Assembly: GCA_023264445.1 (NCBI GenBank)
Contig: JAHFMN010000001.1
Location: 29,707-69,927, forward strand
Reading direction: 5' to 3'
Length of the DNA: 40,221 nt
From: Candidatus Kaiserbacteria bacterium
GTDB lineage: Bacteria; Patescibacteriota; Minisyncoccia; Phycocordibacterales; Phycocordibacteraceae
Made by a program: the position numbers and the translations under genes. The notes under the pieces were generated by a model. It did no database searches. It was not told the DNA's origin and saw only the letters and a list, made by a program, of their open reading frames with translations. Shown here piece by piece: positions 30,490 to 35,996 of the stretch (its first letter is position 1; each line of letters starts with the position of its first letter).

Positions 30490-31071
30490 TCAGAAACTGA
30501 AGTTGATGGCGAATACGGTCGTGCTTTCTTTTGTGGTCGGGTTGCGCAGAAGCGCTCCCCATACCTGCACGTCCTTCTTGATGTTGTACTCGAACCGAGG
30601 TCCGAGCCCGAGACCGGTTTCGTGCATCAGCCCAGCGCCGACGCTCTCGGTGAGAGCGTAGGTGCCGGTAATCTTATGCCACCGGCCGCTTGCACCGCTT
30701 TCGAACGCACCGAAGAAATTGATCTTCCTCCAGTTGGCGTCGAAAAACAATCCTCGGCGCACCGAACTGAACTCACCCGGCACGACCTCGCGGCCGATGC
30801 CTGCACCGAGCTTGAGCCACTCCGTCGGCTTCCACGTCGGACCGACATAGAATTGTCGGTAGCCATCGGACTCTTTCTCGGCGAATGCAAAGAAGCCGAT
30901 TGAATCCGTAAAGTCCTTCTCGTACCAGCCCATAACCCGCGAGGGATTACGGCTGACGACCTGGGTCTCGACCCAAAGGCCGAGACCATCATCCGTCTCG
31001 GTTGCCATTACGGGCATCCAGACGGAAAGACCGAACAACATCAGAATCAAAGACCAGCGCGTCTTGTGCAT
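30490..31071 (-). CDS. Secreted beta-strand-rich, outer-membrane-barrel-like protein
   Basis: The 193-residue protein has a cleavable signal peptide (about 1-23, LILMLFGLSVWMPVMA) and a chain of amphipathic strands (GLGLWVETQVVS, RQFYVGPTWKP, WLKLGAGIGRE, FFGAFESGASG, GLGLGPRFEYNI) ending in AINFSF. Alternating strands with a terminal Phe are the signature of Gram-negative outer membrane beta-barrels, unexpected in a lineage thought to lack an outer membrane. GAGGAG lies 6 nt before the ATG at 31071, and a consensus promoter lies upstream. Likely transferred or adapted to a surface role; function unknown. Confidence 0.65.
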   Translation of the reverse strand: MHKTRWSLILMLFGLSVWMPVMATETDDGLGLWVETQVVSRNPSRVMGWYEKDFTDSIGFFAFAEKESDGYRQFYVGPTWKPTEWLKLGAGIGREVVPGEFSSVRRGLFFDANWRKINFFGAFESGASGRWHKITGTYALTESVGAGLMHETGLGLGPRFEYNIKKDVQVWGALLRNPTTKESTTVFAINFSF

Positions 31072-31120
31072 TACCATCTCCTCGTGAGTAGGTGGTGCTT
31101 AGTTTCAGCAGCCTAGAGGC

Positions 31121-31149
31121 ATGATAGCATACCTGTGTCTACTTGTCAA
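31121..31149 (-). promoter_or_regulatory. Consensus sigma70 promoter of the barrel-like gene
   Basis: On the minus strand a perfect TTGACA and TATCAT are separated by exactly 17 nt, giving a leader of about 43 nt. The rest of the 31078-31281 gap holds a 9-bp direct repeat TGCTAGCAT (near 31166 and 31218), possibly extended -10 boxes for the divergent gene. Confidence 0.8.
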
Positions 31150-31281
31150 GTTCCTATAGGTGTGGTGCTAGCATGCGGGGCAAGAAGATTTTTGGTGCGG
31201 GAGGTCGTTTGTCGGCGTGCTAGCATATGCCACGGAATCGTTGTTGGCTCCAGTAATCCACTTCAATGAAAGGAGGACACC

Positions 31282-31665
31282 ATGGGCAAATTGTTGCTAG
31301 CAATTTTAGGCTCTTGCATCCTTGTCAGTTCAAGCGAGGTGCGAGCTCAAGAGTCGAAGCTCGAAATGTTCAATCTGAACGAAAGGATGAACGACGTCTT
31401 CGTCGCCTGCATCGATAGGTCAGATGCGATAGAGGTTGCCGACACTTTCAAGTCAAAGGACCAGGAGAAAGTACAGGCTCTACTCAGCTTCAGAATGACG
31501 GAGGGAAGGTGTGCTGTCATCGGAACCGCCGTCATCTATCGGCGCCTCGTGTATGAAAGCAAGACGCCGGAGGGTAATTCCGCTACCGTGTACATCGGCG
31601 AGGTGGGCGGCGTCTCGATCTACGTTCCGATGATCGGGCTTCGTCACAGGGAAGTAGCGATATGA
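31282..31665 (+). CDS. Small secreted orphan protein
   Basis: The 127-residue protein has a signal peptide (MGKLLLAILGSCILVSSSEVRA) and a soluble domain of about 105 residues with two Cys (VACIDRS and GRCAVIG) that may pair outside the cell. GAAAGGAGGA lies 5 nt before the ATG. It is divergent from the barrel-like gene and has its own terminator. Family not recognised. Confidence 0.7.
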   Translation: MGKLLLAILGSCILVSSSEVRAQESKLEMFNLNERMNDVFVACIDRSDAIEVADTFKSKDQEKVQALLSFRMTEGRCAVIGTAVIYRRLVYESKTPEGNSATVYIGEVGGVSIYVPMIGLRHREVAI

Positions 31666-31669
31666 GCGC

Positions 31670-31698
31670 AAGAGGGGATACCATCCCCTCTTAGCTTT
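31670..31698 (+). terminator. Intrinsic terminator
   Basis: A 9-bp stem AAGAGGGGA with its complement around a 5-nt loop, followed by AGCTTTTTG, starts 4 bp after the stop of the secreted orphan gene. Confidence 0.9.
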
Positions 31699-31756
31699 TT
31701 GTATACGATTGGGTACGCCATCTGGTGGTAATCACTCGTAACACCAATATTAACGC

Positions 31757-31800
31757 CACTGTATCAATTTTGAACCTATAGGTTCAAAATTGATACAGTG
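31757..31800. repeat. 44-bp perfect palindrome, orphan copy of the PaaX-flanking family
   Basis: Two 22-nt arms meet at AACCTATAGGTT with no mismatch. CAATTTT and the centre are shared with the palindromes at 5808 and 6431, but one inner base pair is G-C instead of A-T and the outer arms read CACTGTAT instead of GTTGTCG. No PaaX-like gene is adjacent. It lies in the gap before a Nudix gene; nothing else is visible in that gap. Confidence 0.95.
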
Positions 31801-31868
31801 ATGTATACGCGGATATGAACGAGTATGATGCATGCCTGCGGTGCATACGGAGATGGTACGATATTCTC

Positions 31869-32366
31869 ATGAGCACGACCCCGCAACTCCTCCATGAAGT
31901 CGTCATTACGGCGATCATCGTGAAAGACGGGAAATATCTCATCACGCGCCGCTCTCCGGCAAAGAAGCGGTTCGGCGGGATGTGGACGGTTCCGGGCGGG
32001 AAGCTCGAGACAAGCGACTACGTGAATTTACCGAAAGATACGAAGGACTATTGGTACAACGTGCTTGAGCAAGTACTACGCAGAGAAGTGAAGGAGGAGG
32101 TCGGGCTGGCAATACAAAATATTGAATACGTGACGTCGCTTGCAACCATTCATGCCGATGGCGCGCCATCCCTCGTCATCTCCTGCATGGCGGATTGGGA
32201 GAGCGGGGAGGTGACTCTCCAAGAGAGCGAAACCGACCAATTTGCATGGGTCTCGCTTGCAGAAGCAAAAGAGTATGAACTGCTTGACGGCATTTACGAC
32301 GAGCTAGAAATGGCTGACGCGCGGCGCAGAGGGAAGAAATCGGAGTGGAAGCGTGCTACTCGGTAA
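31869..32366 (+). CDS. Nudix hydrolase with insertion in the Nudix box
   Basis: The 165-residue protein has a Nudix fold: VVITAIIVKDGKYLITRRS, WTVPGGKLE and VLRREVKEEVGL. Between GGKLE and REVKEEVGL the box carries extra residues (TSDYVNLPKDTKDYWYN), seen in some Nudix subgroups. It hydrolyses a nucleoside diphosphate linked to another moiety; the substrate is unknown. TACGAT lies 6 nt before the ATG at 31869; the in-frame ATG at 31815 lies upstream of this box. Its end overlaps the convergent second Nudix gene by 11 bp. Confidence 0.85.
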   Translation: MSTTPQLLHEVVITAIIVKDGKYLITRRSPAKKRFGGMWTVPGGKLETSDYVNLPKDTKDYWYNVLEQVLRREVKEEVGLAIQNIEYVTSLATIHADGAPSLVISCMADWESGEVTLQESETDQFAWVSLAEAKEYELLDGIYDELEMADARRRGKKSEWKRATR

Positions 32367-32826
32367 AGGGGAGGAAGTCGATTCCTGAAAAACCTTTCGC
32401 GCGTTCCTGATACCAGACGTTGGCGGCGAATTTTTTCCCACTGACTACGAGCGGGAACCATACGCGGTCCGATTCAAGCATGCGCTCATACGGAATAGCA
32501 TCAAGGGCATGCCACTCGGGAACCATACTCTCCGTCTCTTTCGGCTCGCCGATAAAATCGCTCACACGATAGACGTGTACCTCGAAGTCCGGCACGCCTC
32601 CGGCATGGAAGGTGATGACCGCGCATTTCTCTGTAGCGGCTTCAGGCAGTTCGATATCCAGTTCTTCTTTAACTTCGCGGACGAGGCACTCGACGATTGA
32701 CTCGTTCGGTTCCTGCTTGCCGCCGGGGCCATTCAATGTTCCCTCGCCGATTTCCGGCTTGCCTTGCTTGCGGCCGAGCAAAATTCGATCATCTTTTGTG
32801 ATAATTGCCAGAGTTGCAACTTTCAT
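32356..32826 (-). CDS. Nudix hydrolase, MTH1/8-oxo-dGTPase-like
   Basis: The 156-residue protein has a canonical Nudix box (GPGGKQEPNESIVECLVREVKEELDI) and the N-terminal TLAIITKDDRILLGRKQGKPEIGEGTLNG, similar to the MTH1/NUDT1 branch that removes oxidised purine nucleotides. Nucleotide-pool cleaning is therefore the likely role. TACCAT lies 8 nt before the ATG and overlaps the promoter of the divergent DsbA-like gene. Confidence 0.87.
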   Translation of the reverse strand: MKVATLAIITKDDRILLGRKQGKPEIGEGTLNGPGGKQEPNESIVECLVREVKEELDIELPEAATEKCAVITFHAGGVPDFEVHVYRVSDFIGEPKETESMVPEWHALDAIPYERMLESDRVWFPLVVSGKKFAANVWYQERAKGFSGIDFLPFTE

Positions 32827-32834
32827 ATCGCCTC

Positions 32835-32844
32835 ATGGTATCAT
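32835..32844. promoter_or_regulatory. Overlapping divergent -10 boxes
   Basis: In ATGGTATCAT, TATCAT on the plus strand is 9 nt from the DsbA-like ATG and TACCAT on the minus strand is 8 nt from the Nudix ATG; the intergenic space is 27 bp. Confidence 0.5.
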
Positions 32845-32853
32845 CGCTTCTAT

Positions 32854-33552
32854 ATGGAAACCAACAATACAAACAGCAAATTTTTACCAGTCGCCGTTAT
32901 CGTCGCCGGCCTCTTAATCGCGGGTGCCGTCATCTGGAACGGCATGCGCCCCTCGCCACAGGCCGGAACGGCACCGACCGGTACGGCTGCAGCAGTTGAT
33001 ATTAAAAACGTGAAGACCGATGGTGACCCGTTTATCGGGAAGGCAGACGCTCCGCTCACTATTGCTTTCTGGAGCGACTTCCAGTGTCCATTCTGCAAGA
33101 GCTTTGAACTCAGTACGTTGCCGGACATCATCAAGGATTACGTAGACACGGGGAAGGTGAAGGTCGTGTTCATGGACTTCACGTTCCTCGGTGAAGATTC
33201 AACCGCAGCAGCTCTCTACAGCCGTTCCATCTGGAAACTGTATCCGAGCCAGTACTTCGCGTGGCGCACGGCGATGTATGTCGCGCAAGATGCAGAAGGG
33301 GACCAGGGCTTTGGCGATGCCGCTTCTATCGACAAGCTTGATGCGACCGTCTCTGGTATTGATGCAGCAAAGGTCGCTGCAGATGTGAAGGCAAACACGG
33401 CTGCCTACCAGGCGCTCGTGGATGCCGACCGCGCCGAGGCGCAGAAGTCCGGCGTGAGTGCGACACCATCGCTTATCATCGGTACGCAATTGATCGCAGG
33501 CGCATACCCGTATGCGAACTTCCAGGCAGCTATCGAGACGGCCCTGAAGTAA
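32854..33552 (+). CDS. Membrane-anchored DsbA-like thiol-disulfide oxidoreductase
   Basis: The 232-residue protein has a membrane anchor (about 10-28), a Pro/Thr linker and a thioredoxin-fold DsbA domain with C78-P-F-C81 (SDFQCPFCKSF) and the cis-Pro loop SATPSLIIG. It introduces or shuffles disulfides in exported proteins; several exported proteins here have paired Cys. No DsbB or VKOR partner is in the window. TATCAT lies 9 nt before the ATG. The open frame upstream overlaps the Nudix gene and is not used. Confidence 0.9.
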   Translation: METNNTNSKFLPVAVIVAGLLIAGAVIWNGMRPSPQAGTAPTGTAAAVDIKNVKTDGDPFIGKADAPLTIAFWSDFQCPFCKSFELSTLPDIIKDYVDTGKVKVVFMDFTFLGEDSTAAALYSRSIWKLYPSQYFAWRTAMYVAQDAEGDQGFGDAASIDKLDATVSGIDAAKVAADVKANTAAYQALVDADRAEAQKSGVSATPSLIIGTQLIAGAYPYANFQAAIETALK

Positions 33553-33564
33553 TCTGAGTGAGAC

Positions 33565-33599
33565 GCAGTGCGCAACCGGCTTCGCCGGTTGCGCACTGC
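33565..33599 (+). terminator. Terminator of the DsbA-like gene
   Basis: A perfect 16-bp stem (33565-33580 with 33584-33599) and a 3-nt loop, followed by TGTTTTA. Confidence 0.88.
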
Positions 33600-33670
33600 T
33601 GTTTTATGAGCCAAGCGACAAGGAACATGTTTGCCCGATGCTGTAGTCGAGTAGGTGATATCATAGAATT

Positions 33671-34396
33671 ATGATCGTTCTATGGGTTGCTCTAGCTGCA
33701 TCGGCGGCCACCTTCATCGGTGGTTCATTTGCGCTGAAGTTCCGTGACAAGCTGCATCTCATCCTCGGCTTTTCGGCAGGAGCCGTTGCAGGCGTGGCGC
33801 TCTTTGATCTTTTGCCGGAGGCGATTGAGCTCGGTACGAAATACTATGAACCAGCGACGATTGCCCTTTTCATCGCACTGGGACTTTTCGGCTATCTCAT
33901 TCTTGATCGGCTCATTCTCCTCCATACACATGAAGAGGACGACGAGGCGAATGCGCCTCGTGGATCGTTTGGTGCGTTTACGCTCTCCGCGCATAGTTTT
34001 CTAGATGGCATCGCAATCGGCATCGGCTTCCAGGCCTCTACGGCTATCGGCATCGTCATAACGGCTGCCGTGCTCACCCATGATTTTTCGGACGGTATTA
34101 ATACGGTGAATCTCATACTCAAGAATGGCGGGAGCTGGAAGCAGGCATTCCGCTGGCTTTTGGCCGATGCAGCAGCGCCGGTGCTCGGCGCTGCTTCAAC
34201 ACTCTTCTTCACTATCCCCGAATCCGTTATCGGGCTCGTGCTTGCCGTCTTCGTCGGCTCCTTCCTGTATCTCTCGGCAAGCGATCTTATTCCCGAGAGC
34301 CACCATCGCCATCCGCGTGCACTCACGACCATCATGACGCTTCTTGGCGCGCTCGTGCTCTACGTAGTCGTCTATCTGGTACAATTTCCGGTATGA
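33671..34396 (+). CDS. ZIP-family metal transporter
   Basis: The 241-residue protein has about eight membrane helices. Helix 4 shows H108-SFLDGIAIGIGF and helix 5 H137-DFSDGIN, the metal-binding motifs of ZIP transporters, and a His/Glu/Asp-rich cytosolic loop (LHTHEEDDEANAP) lies between helices 3 and 4. It imports zinc or a related divalent metal. TATCAT lies 6 nt before the ATG. It overlaps the next gene by ATGA. Confidence 0.9.
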   Translation: MIVLWVALAASAATFIGGSFALKFRDKLHLILGFSAGAVAGVALFDLLPEAIELGTKYYEPATIALFIALGLFGYLILDRLILLHTHEEDDEANAPRGSFGAFTLSAHSFLDGIAIGIGFQASTAIGIVITAAVLTHDFSDGINTVNLILKNGGSWKQAFRWLLADAAAPVLGAASTLFFTIPESVIGLVLAVFVGSFLYLSASDLIPESHHRHPRALTTIMTLLGALVLYVVVYLVQFPV

Positions 34397-34731
34397 AAAC
34401 GCTTTTTCATTGGTTCATTTCGGCGCTTGCTATTCTGATGGCCGCATACATCGTTCCCGGTGTTACCGTCACTCTCATTAGCTCGCTTATTGCAGCAGTC
34501 GTTCTCGGAGCTCTCAATCTCTTCATTCGCCCCATCATTCTCATCATCGCGCTCCCGATCAACATCCTCACACTCGGTCTCTTCTCGCTTGTCGTGAATG
34601 CGCTCCTCGTGATGCTTGCGGCATATCTCGTACCAGGGTTCACGATTGCCGGATTCTGGCCCGCATTCTTCTTCGCCTTTGCGCTCACCGTCATCAACTG
34701 GGTCTTTCACTTCTGGAGCAGGCCGATATGA
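34393..34731 (+). CDS. YvlD-like four-helix membrane protein (phage holin superfamily IV-type)
   Basis: The 112-residue protein has four hydrophobic helices and the family pattern AAYIVPGVTVTLISSLIAAVVLGALNLFIRPIILIIALPINILTLGLFSLVVNALLVMLAAYLVPGF is recognised by its segments LNLFIRPI, LPINILTLGL and AYLVPGF. The exact role of this family is unknown; envelope stress has been suggested for YvlD. TACAAT lies 7 nt before the ATG inside the ZIP gene, so it can be made independently. It overlaps both neighbours by 4 nt. Confidence 0.82.
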   Translation: MKTLFHWFISALAILMAAYIVPGVTVTLISSLIAAVVLGALNLFIRPIILIIALPINILTLGLFSLVVNALLVMLAAYLVPGFTIAGFWPAFFFAFALTVINWVFHFWSRPI

Positions 34732-34937
34732 TTGATCCCGAACTTGCGGCAAAGCTCGACGAGATAGGTGCTAAGGCCGAGCGGGCATACCGCGCAGCCG
34801 AATCCGCTCGGAAGTATCTTTTTTGGACGGGAGTTGTAACTATCGCCCTTATCGTCCTCCCGCTCATTGGCCTTGCCTTCGCTCTCCCTCAATTCATCAG
34901 CTCCTATACGACGACTTTGAACAGTCTGGGCTACTAA
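34728..34937 (+). CDS. Small membrane protein with N-terminal helix
   Basis: The 69-residue protein has a charged N-terminal helix (ELAAKLDEIGAKAERAYRAAESARK), one long hydrophobic span (about 33-56) and a short tail. It starts in the stop codon of the YvlD-like gene, the third member of a translationally coupled trio with ZIP. Function unknown. Confidence 0.65.
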   Translation: MIDPELAAKLDEIGAKAERAYRAAESARKYLFWTGVVTIALIVLPLIGLAFALPQFISSYTTTLNSLGY

Positions 34938-34942
34938 GCATC

Positions 34943-34977
34943 CTCGGCAAGTTTCTCCACTGGAGAAACTTGCCGAG
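34943..34977 (+). terminator. Hairpin after the ZIP trio
   Basis: A perfect 16-bp stem (34943-34958 with 34962-34977) and a 3-nt loop begins 6 bp after the stop. No T-run follows. Its 3' side overlaps the -35 of the next gene. Confidence 0.75.
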
Positions 34978-34998
34978 TCCAATGTATTATGGTATACA
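34970..34998 (+). promoter_or_regulatory. Sigma70-type promoter of the small zinc-ribbon gene
   Basis: TTGCCG and TATACA are separated by exactly 17 nt; the expected leader of about 29 nt holds GGGAG 8 nt before the ATG at 35034. Confidence 0.6.
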
Positions 34999-35033
34999 TT
35001 TTTTAGTTCTTTCACCGCATGGGAGATTTTTTG

Positions 35034-35237
35034 ATGGAAACTGAAGCGTACACGCCCTTGCCGTCTGGCAAGTATGTGGGGGGTACATTGCAATGCCCTC
35101 TCAAGAAGAGCAACAAAGAACCCTGCAGAAGCACCGGAGCGCACTACCCGAGCGGCAGTGCAAAAGATGCTGAAGGAAAACGGGTGCGGCGCTGGAAATG
35201 TGCCGACTGCGAAGGATTCTTCGCGCAGCCGTCCTGA
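35034..35237 (+). CDS. Small putative zinc-ribbon protein
   Basis: The 67-residue protein has Cys pairs spaced as in a zinc ribbon: QCPLKKSNKEPCRST near the middle and WKCADCEGFF at the end. Such ribbons bind nucleic acid or proteins. The start is set at 35034 by GGGAG 8 nt upstream; an in-frame ATG at 35019 would add five residues and lacks a ribosome site. It has its own promoter and terminator. Confidence 0.6.
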   Translation: METEAYTPLPSGKYVGGTLQCPLKKSNKEPCRSTGAHYPSGSAKDAEGKRVRRWKCADCEGFFAQPS

Positions 35238-35260
35238 ACCAGATGTGCGCGCATGCGTCA

Positions 35261-35290
35261 AAGGCCACCTTTCGAGGTGGTCTTTTCTTA
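35261..35290 (+). terminator. Intrinsic terminator
   Basis: A 9-bp stem (AAGGCCACC with GGTGGTCTT, one G-T pair) around a 6-nt loop followed by a T-rich tail; it lies between the zinc-ribbon gene and convergent dedA. Confidence 0.85.
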
Positions 35291-35293
35291 TTC

Positions 35294-35911
35294 TTATATT
35301 GCGCGCTTGCCACGCATTAAGTTGATGAGGATGGGGAGGAAGGAGAGGACGATAATGACGAGCGAAAGCGGAAGGATGTAATGCTCGCTGTTGGGAATGA
35401 CAGAGCCGAGGAAGTATCCAAGCGAAATCATGCCAGCGCCCCAAACACATCCGCCGAGTATGTTGTATGAGAGGAAGGTTCGGTAGGGCATGGACCCGAT
35501 GCCGGCGAGGATCGGCGCGATGGTGCGCACGATGGGTACGAAGCGCGCGAGTACGATGGCGCGTCCGCCATAGGTTTGGTAGAAGCGTTCAGTGCGCTTC
35601 AGGTATTCCTGCTTGAAGAAGAACGAATCCTTGCGTTTGAAGAAGTTAACGCCGACATTTGCGCCGAACCAGTAGCCGACCGAGTCTCCGACTATGGCCG
35701 CAGCGACGACGAAAAGGACGAGCGGGCCGAATGCGAGAAAATTGCCGGCAGAGAGGAGGCCAGCGGCGAAGAGAAGAGAATCACCTGGAAGGAAGATGCC
35801 GAACAGGAGCCCGCTCTCGGCGAAGACGAGGAATGCGAGTCCTAGATAGCCGCCGGCTTGCACCATTGCAATCGGGTCAAGATGTATACAGGCGGAGAGA
35901 AAGTCGAGCAT
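35294..35911 (-). CDS. DedA-family membrane protein
   Basis: The 205-residue protein matches the DedA/VTT family: AESGLLFGIFLPGDSLLFAAGLL, GDSVGYWFGANVG, RFVPIVRTIAPILAGIGSMPYRTF and NILGGCVWGAGMISLGYFLG, with about five or six helices. DedA proteins are flippase-like and help maintain membrane potential and lipid carrier recycling. TATACT lies 8 nt before the ATG, inside a long inverted repeat shared with the next gene. Confidence 0.93.
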   Translation of the reverse strand: MLDFLSACIHLDPIAMVQAGGYLGLAFLVFAESGLLFGIFLPGDSLLFAAGLLSAGNFLAFGPLVLFVVAAAIVGDSVGYWFGANVGVNFFKRKDSFFFKQEYLKRTERFYQTYGGRAIVLARFVPIVRTIAPILAGIGSMPYRTFLSYNILGGCVWGAGMISLGYFLGSVIPNSEHYILPLSLVIIVLSFLPILINLMRGKRAI

Positions 35912-35919
35912 GTCGGTGC

Positions 35920-35989
35920 AGTATACCCCGTTAGATATCCTCCCGAGAGTGAGTTGTTAACAAAATTGAAATATCTAACGGGGTATACT
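35920..35989. repeat. 19-bp inverted repeat holding both divergent promoters
   Basis: AGTATACCCCGTTAGATAT (35920-35938) and its exact complement (35971-35989) flank a 32-nt spacer that contains the small palindrome TTGTTAACAA. Each outer end is a TATACT box: 8 nt from the dedA ATG and 7 nt from the ATPase ATG. No -35 is visible, so the rest of the arm may be an operator. Confidence 0.85.
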
Positions 35990-35996
35990 AGAACAA

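Noticed and set aside
31144-31165. TTCCTATAGGTG as another member of the palindrome family
   Set aside because: Only CCTATAGG is shared; the arms do not pair and CAATTTT is absent. The same holds for ACTATAGGTTG near 29046.
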